From the NCBI GenBank assembly GCA_047619205.1, contig JBLHJR010000034.1, forward strand, positions 1 to 28,059: a stretch of 28,059 nucleotides of DNA. The letters run 5' to 3'. Shown piece by piece: positions 13,895 to 22,507 of the stretch. The notes beneath the pieces are model-generated. The model searched no databases, was not told where the DNA came from, and saw only the letters and a program-made list of their open reading frames with translations. This stretch comes from Endobugula sp047619205 (lineage in GTDB: Bacteria > Pseudomonadota > Gammaproteobacteria > Pseudomonadales > Cellvibrionaceae). Made by a program: the position numbers and the translations under genes. Numbering within the stretch: position 1 is the first letter of the stretch; each line of letters starts with the position of its first letter.

Positions 13895-14830
13895 TTATAG
13901 AGAATTTTTATTAATAGCGGCCTGTAATATCTCTACCACCAAACCATCAAAACTATAACCGTCGGCTTTAGCCGCCATAGGCACCAGACTATGACTAGTC
14001 ATTCCCGGAACGGTATTCACTTCTAATATTTGCCACTCTCCATTTTCATTCGCCATAATATCAACACGCCCCCAACCCCTGCACTGCAAACTATGAAACG
14101 CCTTTAGCGCTAAGTCCTTAAGTTCTTGCTCTTTGTTTTCACTTAACCCACAAGGACACAAATAGCGAGTGTCGTTATCAATATACTTGGCATCATAATC
14201 ATAAAAGCTGTGATCTGTTTCTAGCTTAATAACCGGCAGCGCCTTACCATTTAACACTGCCACGGTATACTCAGCACCCGTCAATAACTTTTCCGCGATT
14301 ACTGCAGCGTCATACTTGGCTGCCTGTTGGTAAGCGGCGCTCAATTCCTCCGCGTTATGTGCGAGAGCCATACCAATACTTGAGCCTTCATGAGCTGGCT
14401 TAACCATAGCCCCTCCACCTAATTCATCTATCGCTGTCTGGAAATTTGTTTGTTCATCTAAAACAACAAATGCTGACGTAGGTAATCCAAGACCCTGCCA
14501 TAATTGCTTACTCAACACTTTATTCATTGCTAATACCGATGCTTGGGTATCACTACCGGTATAGGGAATATTCATAATATCCAGTAAAGCTTGTAAACGA
14601 CCATCCTCACCAATTCCACCATGCAAGGCGATAAATGCGACATCAATATTTGCAGCTGTAATCGTCTCAATAATATTTTCCTGCAAATCTATGGCAATCG
14701 TATTGACACCCGCATTATTTAGCGCGGACAACACCGCCTGACCGCTCTCTAAGGAGACAGCTCGCTCTGCGGATAGCCCGCCGAATAAAACACCGACACG
14801 CCCTAATGTAGAAAAATCACTTTTATGCAT
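13895..14830 (-). CDS. ddlB: D-alanine--D-alanine ligase
   Basis: This ATP-grasp enzyme makes the D-Ala-D-Ala dipeptide used by MurF. The 311 residues match DdlB. Motifs include the N-terminal LFGGLSAERAVSL (Glu22), HGGIGEDGRLQ (70-80), the flexible loop EGSSIGM (148-154), YDYDAKY (210-216) typical of D-Ala rather than D-Lac ligases, and LEVNTVPGMTSHSLVP (269-284) with Glu270 and Asn272 as magnesium ligands. An 88-nt AT-rich spacer separates it from murC, and a distinct promoter there is possible but not evident. Confidence 0.97.
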   Translation of the reverse strand: MHKSDFSTLGRVGVLFGGLSAERAVSLESGQAVLSALNNAGVNTIAIDLQENIIETITAANIDVAFIALHGGIGEDGRLQALLDIMNIPYTGSDTQASVLAMNKVLSKQLWQGLGLPTSAFVVLDEQTNFQTAIDELGGGAMVKPAHEGSSIGMALAHNAEELSAAYQQAAKYDAAVIAEKLLTGAEYTVAVLNGKALPVIKLETDHSFYDYDAKYIDNDTRYLCPCGLSENKEQELKDLALKAFHSLQCRGWGRVDIMANENGEWQILEVNTVPGMTSHSLVPMAAKADGYSFDGLVVEILQAAINKNSL

Positions 14831-14918
14831 ACTATTTACTTGCCACTCTGTTCATTTACTATTGTTTTCGTCATTTCGTGCTTTTCATATTTATAGTTAT
14901 TATTACCAAGCTTTTTTA

Positions 14919-16361
14919 TTACAATAATTTTCGTTTTGCGAGCTCAATAGCCAAACCACCCACATTACCTGCGCCCTGTGTCATGACTATATCGTTAGGC
15001 TTTACCATTTCACTCACAATGGCTGGCACCCCATCAACCCCCTCAATAAATATTGGGTCCACTTTGCCACGGTTACGAATACTTCGGCTTAAATGCCGTC
15101 CATCCGCCCCCTGAATAGGTTCTTCACCAGCAGAATATACATCCAGCAAAATCAACACATCAACTTTTGAAAGCACATCGACAAAATCTTCATATAGATC
15201 TCTTGTTCTCGAATAACGGTGAGGCTGATATATCATCACTAAACGCCGATCTGGCCAACCATCTCTAACGGCCAGAATCGTCGCATCCACTTCTCTTGGG
15301 TGATGGCCATAATCATCAATCAACATTGCCGAACCATCTGCCACTGGGTATTCACCGTAAATTTGAAAGCGACGACCTACGCCCTCGAAACTTTCAAGAC
15401 CTTGCTTAATCGCTAGCACTTCCACCTTTTCATCAACCGCAATAGCAATCGCAGCCAATGCATTCAATACATTATGACGACCAGGCATATTCAAACGAAT
15501 GCTAACAGGTTCTTCACTAGAAATAGCATGACTAATCACACTAAAATAAGTTTGAGTTTTATCTTGCCGAACATCAACCGCACGATAATCATTATCTTCA
15601 CCAAAACCATAGGTAATCACTTGGCGAGAAATATCGGGTAACAACTCTTGAATAACAGGATCATCTCCACATACCACTAACAAGCCGTAAAAAGGTAAGT
15701 TAGAAACAAATTCCATAAAGGTTTTTTTCAATCGAGAAAAATCACCTTCATAAGTATCCATATGATCCGCATCGATATTGGTGATCACTGCCACCATAGG
15801 CTGTAAATGCAAAAACGACGCATCACTTTCATCTGCCTCTGCGACTAAATATTGGCTAGTACCCAATTTAGCATTACTGCCTGCACTATTAACTAAGCCA
15901 CCAATAACAAAGGTAGGATCCAATCCTCCCGCTGCTAATACTGCGGTAATTAAACTAGTGGTGGTAGTTTTTCCATGTGTGCCTGCAACTGCAATACCAT
16001 GTCGATAGCGCATTAACTCAGCCAACATTTCTGCACGACGCACTACTGGAATCCTATGCTCTCGCGCACTCACAATTTCAGGGTTATCTTCATCAACGGC
16101 ACTGGAATTAACAATAACGTCAGCACCGATAACATTGGTCATTTTATGGCCAATAAATATTTCTACACCCATTGATTGCAAACGGCTAACAACACTAGAC
16201 TCACGTAAATCAGAACCCGAAATTTGATAACCCTGATTCAATAATACTTCAGCAATACCACTCATGCCTGCACCGCCAATACCAATAAAGTGTATACGCT
16301 TAATACGTCGCATTTCAGGAACACAAAAACTGGCGTTAGACAGCATGACATTATTTGTCAC
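14919..16361 (-). CDS. murC: UDP-N-acetylmuramate--L-alanine ligase
   Basis: MurC adds L-Ala to UDP-MurNAc, the first peptide-stem step in the cytoplasm. It has 480 residues. The N-terminal Rossmann motif FIGIGGAGMSG is at 25-35, the ATP loop GTHGKTTT at 127-134, and the central EADESDASFL and YGHHPREV segments are typical. The GTG start at 16361 overlaps the end of murG by 11 nt and has a strong AGGAG seven bases upstream, so it is preferred over the ATG five codons later. Confidence 0.97.
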   Translation of the reverse strand: MTNNVMLSNASFCVPEMRRIKRIHFIGIGGAGMSGIAEVLLNQGYQISGSDLRESSVVSRLQSMGVEIFIGHKMTNVIGADVIVNSSAVDEDNPEIVSAREHRIPVVRRAEMLAELMRYRHGIAVAGTHGKTTTTSLITAVLAAGGLDPTFVIGGLVNSAGSNAKLGTSQYLVAEADESDASFLHLQPMVAVITNIDADHMDTYEGDFSRLKKTFMEFVSNLPFYGLLVVCGDDPVIQELLPDISRQVITYGFGEDNDYRAVDVRQDKTQTYFSVISHAISSEEPVSIRLNMPGRHNVLNALAAIAIAVDEKVEVLAIKQGLESFEGVGRRFQIYGEYPVADGSAMLIDDYGHHPREVDATILAVRDGWPDRRLVMIYQPHRYSRTRDLYEDFVDVLSKVDVLILLDVYSAGEEPIQGADGRHLSRSIRNRGKVDPIFIEGVDGVPAIVSEMVKPNDIVMTQGAGNVGGLAIELAKRKLL

Positions 16362-17424
16362 AACACAGCTCCTCGCAATGATTGGCCACTTGATTGGTGG
16401 CTTCTGGTAGCGCTATTTTTTTTAATTGAACGTGCATTTTTTTTAATTCGTCTCGATTAACATTAAGCTTACTTAACAACTGACTTAAGTCTTCCTGATT
16501 ACAGTTTTTTTGCTCCACTAACAGTGCGGCGTTATTATCCACTAACCATTTCGCATTATAATATTGATGATTATCAATAGCCGACGGTAACGGAATAAAA
16601 ATCGCGGGGACACCGGCAACGGCGACCTCACTAACGGTTAATGCACCTGCCCGACAAACCAATAGATCAGCCCAAGCATATGCCTCCGCCATATCATCTA
16701 CAAACTCATCAATACGCGCGTTTATCTTTAATTTTTTATAAGCTTTACTCACGGGCTCCTGCTTATCTTTTCCAGTTTGGTGCCATACTTCTGGTCGGCA
16801 CTGCTCATCCATAGAATCTACAGCGTAAGGTATTACATCATTAATCGCCTTAGCACCTAAACTACCGCCTATAATTAATAGGCGTAAGTTGTTAACTTTG
16901 CTAACCAGTTGATCATTTATACCGATACTCGTAATGGATGACCTAACGGGGTTACCTACATGAATAGAATTATCAAGGCTATGAGGAAATGCCGTTAGAT
17001 TTTTATGAGCAATTTTTGCCAATAATCGATTAGCACTTCCCGCAATAGAGTTCTGCTCATGAATAATTAATTTTTTACCTAACAATCTAGCTGCAATACC
17101 CCCTGGCGCAGTCACGAAACCACCAAAACCAATGACTACTGAAGGTTTTTTCTTCATAATAATCACTGCCGACTGAACAACTGCCCAGCATAGCAAAAAA
17201 GGTACTTTTAGTTTTTCCAGCCATCCCTTGCCACGAAAGCCTGCTATGGCAATAGTATTAAATTCAATATTTTCAGTGGGCACTATTGCTGCCTCCATAC
17301 CCAATCGGGTACCTAGCCAAGAGACATTCGCGCCTCGACGGATTAATTCTTTTGCTACTGCCATTGCAGGAAAGATATGTCCTCCCGTGCCGCCAGCCAT
17401 AATTAAATAACGACATGACTTCAT
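16351..17424 (-). CDS. murG: Lipid II synthase (UDP-GlcNAc transferase) MurG
   Basis: MurG is a GT28 peripheral membrane glycosyltransferase that adds GlcNAc to lipid I to give lipid II. It has 357 residues. The N-terminal glycine loop MAGGTGGHIFPA is at 9-20, a second glycine region is GFGGFVTAPGG, and HEQNSIAG and the C-domain GGSLGA and CRAGALTVSE motifs are present. Its ATG shares one base with the ftsW TGA (TGATG), and its 3' end overlaps murC, both signs of coupled translation. Confidence 0.97.
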   Translation of the reverse strand: MKSCRYLIMAGGTGGHIFPAMAVAKELIRRGANVSWLGTRLGMEAAIVPTENIEFNTIAIAGFRGKGWLEKLKVPFLLCWAVVQSAVIIMKKKPSVVIGFGGFVTAPGGIAARLLGKKLIIHEQNSIAGSANRLLAKIAHKNLTAFPHSLDNSIHVGNPVRSSITSIGINDQLVSKVNNLRLLIIGGSLGAKAINDVIPYAVDSMDEQCRPEVWHQTGKDKQEPVSKAYKKLKINARIDEFVDDMAEAYAWADLLVCRAGALTVSEVAVAGVPAIFIPLPSAIDNHQYYNAKWLVDNNAALLVEQKNCNQEDLSQLLSKLNVNRDELKKMHVQLKKIALPEATNQVANHCEELCCDK

Positions 17425-18611
17425 CAGCTGGCCTCTCTTGCTTTCGCTAAAGGTCTCACTAAGTCCATATCGAGATCGTATTCAATACGCAGCACTAATG
17501 CCATCAACAAACAGGTTACAATCAAACTACTGCCGCCATAACTAATAAACGGTAGTGTTAAGCCTTTAGTTGGGAAAAAACCGGACGCCACCCCTACATT
17601 AATAATAACCTGACAGGTAATAATTAATGCCACGCCAAATACTGCCAATGCACTAAAAACATCATTTCGCTCTATGGCTTTTTTTGCAATAGCGAAAATC
17701 TTCACCACTAACAAAAAGAAAAGGATAAGCAAGAGCAAACCGCCAATAAAACCATATTCCTCTGCAAAAACAGCAAAAATAAAATCGGTATGTGCTTCAG
17801 GAAGATATAATAATTTCTGAATACTATTACCCATTCCCAGCCCAAACCACTCGCCACGCCCAAACGCAATTAACGATTGCGTCAACTGGTAACCACTATC
17901 AAACTGGTCTTCCCATGGATCCAAAAATGTCACTAAGCGCTTCATTCGATAGGGGGTAAAAAGAGCTAGTGCCGCCAATATCCCAAGACCAGAAAACAAC
18001 AGTAATACACACTGCCATAACTTAGCTCCAGCCAGAAATAACATGCCGCCAACAGTAATCGCTAACACGACGGCACCACCAAAATCAGGCTCAAGTAATA
18101 ATAACCACATCAATAGCACCAGCATTAACAATGGCTTGAACAACTCTTTCCACTGCGTCTGCAATACATACTGACTATTGGATAAATAACTCGCAAAAAA
18201 TATGACGCCACAAAATTTAACAATTTCAGAAATTTGTATTGTAATCGGCCCAAGCTGTAACCACCGCTGACTCCCATTAACCCTTTTTCCCACACCGGGT
18301 ATAAGTACAATCAGCAATAATGCACAAGCGACAAAGAACAACATCCAGCCATATTTACGCCAAAATAAAGTGGGGATACTTAACATCACAATACTAGCGA
18401 TTAATGCGATCATTAAATAAATTAAATGCCGCTTAACAAAAAACCACGGAGTATTATGGTTGACAGCAGAGTAGTCCATAGAAGCTGACGCAATAATAAT
18501 TAGGCCTATTGATAGCAAGATCGCCACCAATAAGATTAATGAGCCATTAAGTGATACATCCGAATGAGACTGGGACTTAGGGAACAATGGTAGTCTGAGC
18601 AATTTTATCAT
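17424..18611 (-). CDS. ftsW: Septal peptidoglycan glycosyltransferase FtsW
   Basis: FtsW is a SEDS-family polytopic membrane glycosyltransferase that polymerises lipid II at the septum together with FtsI. It has 395 residues with about ten hydrophobic helices. The signature regions are VNGSQRWLQLGP, EPDFGGAVVL (the catalytic Asp of SEDS proteins lies here) and the C-terminal PFISYGGSSL. ATG 18611 overlaps the murD stop in a 4-nt ATGA. The cytoplasmic N-terminal tail is about 25 residues. Confidence 0.96.
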   Translation of the reverse strand: MIKLLRLPLFPKSQSHSDVSLNGSLILLVAILLSIGLIIIASASMDYSAVNHNTPWFFVKRHLIYLMIALIASIVMLSIPTLFWRKYGWMLFFVACALLLIVLIPGVGKRVNGSQRWLQLGPITIQISEIVKFCGVIFFASYLSNSQYVLQTQWKELFKPLLMLVLLMWLLLLEPDFGGAVVLAITVGGMLFLAGAKLWQCVLLLFSGLGILAALALFTPYRMKRLVTFLDPWEDQFDSGYQLTQSLIAFGRGEWFGLGMGNSIQKLLYLPEAHTDFIFAVFAEEYGFIGGLLLLILFFLLVVKIFAIAKKAIERNDVFSALAVFGVALIITCQVIINVGVASGFFPTKGLTLPFISYGGSSLIVTCLLMALVLRIEYDLDMDLVRPLAKAREAS

Positions 18612-19957
18612 GCTGCTAAACCCACCATTATCGCAATAAATTGTTCTCCCCGATCCTCAAAACCAGAAAACATATCAAAACTTGCACATGCTGGGGACAG
18701 CAACACCACATCGCCCTCTTGTGCATACTGCTTAGCCTTGCTTACCGCATGTTGCAATGAAGAAACACGCTCACATTCAGTAACGTCCTGCAACACTAAC
18801 TGTATTTTTTCTGCATCTTGACCTATCAATACGAGATGGCGAACACACTGTTTAACAATGGCGATTAATGGTGAAAAATCTGCGCCTTTAGCATCGCCGC
18901 CCGCAATTAAAATAATATTCTCTTTGCCTGTTGAAAAGCCATCCAGTGCCGCTAAAGTCGCGCCGACATTGGTACCTTTAGAATCATTGATATAGCTCAC
19001 ACCATCAATCGTCGCAACATGCTCACAACGATGCGGCAAGCCTTTGTATTGTCTTAACGTCGCCAACATGCTTGGCATATCAAACCCAGCTGCAAAACCT
19101 AAGGCTAAGGCAGCTAAAGCATTTACATGGTTATGCTTACCCTTGATTAATAACTCACTGACAGGCATTAATTTTTTAAATTGATAGGCCAAGTAATCAC
19201 CTTCAGGGGAAGACACTAGGCCAAAACTATTAATATCGGGGCGATCATTACCAAAACTTAGCACCGTGGCATCTTTCGCCAAAGGTGGGTGCGTTAGAAA
19301 ATCTTGTCGATTAATCACCAATTGTTCTGCATGCCGATAAACACGCTGCTTAACTTGATGATAGGACGCTAAAGAATCATAACGGTCCATATGATCAAGA
19401 CTAATATTCAACACAGTAGCTACTTTAGCCTTTAACGAAAATGTGCTTTCTAGCTGAAAGCTAGACAATTCCAAAACAAAAAAATCAAATTTTGGATTCT
19501 CTAATAACTCCAGTACTGGAACCCCTAAATTCCCACCTATCCCCGGCGTAAAACCTGCCGCACTTGCCATCTCGCCCACTAAGGTCGTCACGGTAGATTT
19601 AGCATTTGAACCGGTAATTGCAATAACGGGTTTATCCACAACCCGAGCAAACAATTCAATATCACCGACGATAGAGACACCCGCAGCAATAGCCGCTTGC
19701 AGCTCTGGCATTTTCAAACTCAACCCTGGACTAATTACAATTTCACTCGCAGCAGCCAACAACTCGCTATTAAGGCCGCCAGTGATCAAAGTAACATCGG
19801 CAAACTCTTGTTTGAACATCTCAACATTTGGTGGCGTTTGGCGGGAGTCCATCACCATAAAACGAACATTTTTTTTCTGTAAAAAGCGCGCAGCCGATAA
19901 CCCAGTTAATCCTAACCCGATGACTATTGTTAATTGACTGCTAGCGATTAAATTCAT
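18608..19957 (-). CDS. murD: UDP-N-acetylmuramoylalanine--D-glutamate ligase
   Basis: MurD adds D-Glu to UDP-MurNAc-L-Ala. It has 449 residues. The N-terminal uracil-binding loop GLGLTGLSAA is at 14-23. The ATP loop is GSNAKST (116-122), with Ala in place of the usual Gly before Lys; as far as I recall the same variant occurs in Pseudomonas MurD, so it should be active. ELSSFQLE, NISLDHMDRY and DSKGTNVGA follow as in the family. An 83-nt spacer with tandem repeats separates it from mraY. Confidence 0.97.
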   Translation of the reverse strand: MNLIASSQLTIVIGLGLTGLSAARFLQKKNVRFMVMDSRQTPPNVEMFKQEFADVTLITGGLNSELLAAASEIVISPGLSLKMPELQAAIAAGVSIVGDIELFARVVDKPVIAITGSNAKSTVTTLVGEMASAAGFTPGIGGNLGVPVLELLENPKFDFFVLELSSFQLESTFSLKAKVATVLNISLDHMDRYDSLASYHQVKQRVYRHAEQLVINRQDFLTHPPLAKDATVLSFGNDRPDINSFGLVSSPEGDYLAYQFKKLMPVSELLIKGKHNHVNALAALALGFAAGFDMPSMLATLRQYKGLPHRCEHVATIDGVSYINDSKGTNVGATLAALDGFSTGKENIILIAGGDAKGADFSPLIAIVKQCVRHLVLIGQDAEKIQLVLQDVTECERVSSLQHAVSKAKQYAQEGDVVLLSPACASFDMFSGFEDRGEQFIAIMVGLAA

Positions 19958-20007
19958 GACTCTTATATGGCTCTTATTAGTCTATCTTTCAGTTTTTTTA
20001 ATGATTT

Positions 20008-20052
20008 TATTTAACGTAGTTGTATTTAACGTAATTGTATCTAACGTAGTTT
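20008..20052 (-). repeat. 15-bp tandem triplication at the mraY stop codon
   Basis: Three consecutive 15-bp units lie at 20008-20022, 20023-20037 and 20038-20052 (plus-strand unit TATTTAACGTAGTTG, one to three differences). The last unit contains the mraY stop TAG and the codons just before it. Each of the other copies carries an in-frame TAA at the matching position. Confidence 0.8.
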
Positions 20053-21123
20053 CAAAGTCGCCAATCCAAACAACACTAGCATGACGGTAATAATCCAAAA
20101 GCGCACAATCACTCTAGGCTCCGGCCAGCCCTTCAGCTCAAAATGATGGTGAATAGGTGCCATCCGAAAGACTCTTTTCCCCGTCAACTTAAACGATGCG
20201 ACTTGAATGATGACGGAAACCGTTTCCATTACAAAAATGCCGCCCATAATAAACAATACAATTTCATGTCGAATAATAACGGCAATAACACCCAGCGCAG
20301 CACCTAAAGCTAAAGCGCCAACATCCCCCATGAATACCTGTGCGGGGTAGGTGTTAAACCATAAAAAACCTAAGCCCGCGCCGCCCAATGCCGCGCAAAA
20401 CACCAATAGCTCACCTGAACCCGCAATATAAGGGATGTTAAGATAGCTAGAAAACCCAACATTACCGGCCAGATAAGCAATAATACCTAAAGCACCACCC
20501 ACCATTACCGTCGGCATGATAGCCAAGCCATCTAGCCCATCCGTTAAGTTAACTGCATTACTTGCCCCTACAATCACTAGATAGGCTAGTAGGATGTAAC
20601 CCCAGCCTAAATCGATACTGACATTTTTAAAGAATGGAATAATCAACTCTGTTTCTGCAGGACTTGTCGAACATTGATATAAATAAATTGCGGCACCTAA
20701 GCCTGCTACCGACTGCCAAAAATATTTCCACCTTGCCGGCAAGCCCCGAGTATTTTTCTCAACCACTTTTCTATAGTCATCAACAAAACCTACTGCGCCA
20801 AAAACTCCCGTCACAATCAGCACTACCCAAACGTAACGGTTACCCAAATCAGACCACAATAAAGCGCTAGCAAAGATGGCAATCAAAATTAAGGTGCCAC
20901 CCATCGTAGGGGTTCCCGCCTTAATCAAATGTGATTCAGGGCCATCATCACGAACGACTTGTCCTATCTGTAATATATTTAAACGCGAGATCATCCACGG
21001 ACCCAATATAAAACAAATTATTAAAGCGGTTAATGCGCCCAATATCCCTCGTAATGTTAAATATTGAAAAACGGAAAAACCGCCATAAAATTGTTGTAAA
21101 TATTCAGCAAGCCAAACTAGCAT
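20041..21123 (-). CDS. mraY: Phospho-MurNAc-pentapeptide translocase MraY
   Basis: MraY is the inner-membrane enzyme that moves phospho-MurNAc-pentapeptide to undecaprenyl phosphate, making lipid I. It has 360 residues and about ten transmembrane helices. Catalytic marks are the DD pair Asp115-Asp116 (VGFVDDYRK), NLTDGLDGL (192-200), Asp267 in MGDVGA and the HHH motif His325-327 (MAPIHHHFELKGW). ATG 21123 lies inside murF (20-nt overlap) with GAGGAG six bases upstream. Confidence 0.98.
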   Translation of the reverse strand: MLVWLAEYLQQFYGGFSVFQYLTLRGILGALTALIICFILGPWMISRLNILQIGQVVRDDGPESHLIKAGTPTMGGTLILIAIFASALLWSDLGNRYVWVVLIVTGVFGAVGFVDDYRKVVEKNTRGLPARWKYFWQSVAGLGAAIYLYQCSTSPAETELIIPFFKNVSIDLGWGYILLAYLVIVGASNAVNLTDGLDGLAIMPTVMVGGALGIIAYLAGNVGFSSYLNIPYIAGSGELLVFCAALGGAGLGFLWFNTYPAQVFMGDVGALALGAALGVIAVIIRHEIVLFIMGGIFVMETVSVIIQVASFKLTGKRVFRMAPIHHHFELKGWPEPRVIVRFWIITVMLVLFGLATLKLR

Positions 21124-22507
21124 TATTATCTCCTCGTTGTATCAACGCCTGCACCACTATATCCATGCGTGAACTACGTGAACCTTTTATTAAAAAAACT
21201 GTATTTTCATCAGCCATTTTTTTTGCATCAATAATCAATTGCTCGACATTATCGTAATGAATCGCATTTTTTGAAAACCCATACACCGCCGCTTTAGAAT
21301 AAGTGCCCACAGCCAACAAAACATCAATACTTTTATCTTTTGCATAAACACCGACATCTTGATGTTCCTGTAAGCTAGACTCACCCAGCTCAGCCATATC
21401 GCCCATAATAAATATTTTCCTAGCTGACGCATCAGCTAACACATCAATTGCAGCGCGCATCGAACTCGGGTTAGCGTTATAACTATCATCCATAACAACA
21501 GCATCTTTAAAGCCCACTAAACGCTGCAAACGCCCATCAATACCAATGAAATTTTGTAAGCCCTGAACAACACTAGCCACACTAATATTGGCAGCATAAG
21601 CACAGGCGGCAGCGGCTAACGCATTAGACACATTATGCAAACCTAGCACCTGTAACCTCACTGGAAATTGTTCACCTTGAAAATGCAACTGAAAAGACGC
21701 ACAACCATCAGCGCCAGTCTCTACAGCTGTCGCTCGAACACTTGCCCGATCACTTTCATCCGCCACTTCAGTTTTTGAAAAAGTAATTACCTTACGCTGG
21801 CTATTCTGTAGCAACCATTGACCTGCATAATGATCATCTAGATTTACTATTGCTACGCCATTGCCAGACAGACCGTTATAAATCTCACCTTTGGCGGTAG
21901 CAATATTATCCATAGAACCAAAACCCTCGATATGCGCAGGCATCACATTATTAATCAGCGCAACATCAGGGTCAGCCAATCGAGTGAGATAATCAATTTC
22001 ACCGAGAGCGCTAGCCCCCATTTCAATTACGGCATATTGATGATGCTTCATCAAAGATAATAATGTGAGCGGAACACCGATATGATTATTAAGGTTGCCT
22101 TGAGTAGCAAAAACAGCCCCCCCCACAGCAAGCTGTAGAATACTTAACAACATCCCTTTGACTGTTGTCTTACCACTACTACCCGTAATTGCAAATAACT
22201 GGCCAGTAAAATTCTCTCTTTGTGCATGAGCAATATGACCCAATGCGATTGTCGTATCATCCACCACCCACTGCGGAATAGAAATTTCGTCTACAGCATG
22301 ATCGACAACTACGGCGCAAACGCCAGCATTCACCGCAGCAGCTAAAAACTCATGGGCATCAAATCGATCACCTTTAAGCGCAACAAAACAATCGCCAGAA
22401 TTAATATCACGAGTATTAATGCTCACCGAAGTGAATTCAACATTTTCATTAATGACTTCACCGCCAAAATGTGAACGTAAATATTGCAATGACAGTGCGC
22501 TAATCAT
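21104..22507 (-). CDS. murF: UDP-MurNAc-tripeptide--D-alanyl-D-alanine ligase
   Basis: MurF adds the D-Ala-D-Ala made by Ddl to complete the pentapeptide. It has 467 residues. The ATP loop GSSGKTT is at 109-115; EMGASALGEID, the central LGLHNVSNALAA and the C-terminal MDDSYNANPSSM segments are typical. ATG 22507 overlaps the murE stop by 8 nt (ATGATTAG), and the 3' end overlaps mraY, so the three genes are translationally linked. Confidence 0.97.
   Translation of the reverse strand: MISALSLQYLRSHFGGEVINENVEFTSVSINTRDINSGDCFVALKGDRFDAHEFLAAAVNAGVCAVVVDHAVDEISIPQWVVDDTTIALGHIAHAQRENFTGQLFAITGSSGKTTVKGMLLSILQLAVGGAVFATQGNLNNHIGVPLTLLSLMKHHQYAVIEMGASALGEIDYLTRLADPDVALINNVMPAHIEGFGSMDNIATAKGEIYNGLSGNGVAIVNLDDHYAGQWLLQNSQRKVITFSKTEVADESDRASVRATAVETGADGCASFQLHFQGEQFPVRLQVLGLHNVSNALAAAACAYAANISVASVVQGLQNFIGIDGRLQRLVGFKDAVVMDDSYNANPSSMRAAIDVLADASARKIFIMGDMAELGESSLQEHQDVGVYAKDKSIDVLLAVGTYSKAAVYGFSKNAIHYDNVEQLIIDAKKMADENTVFLIKGSRSSRMDIVVQALIQRGDNNASLAC

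Noticed and set aside
18608..19957. MurD P-loop GSNAKST read as a defective ATP site
   Set aside because: As I recall, the same Ala variant occurs in Pseudomonas MurD, so it is probably a lineage trait rather than a loss of function.
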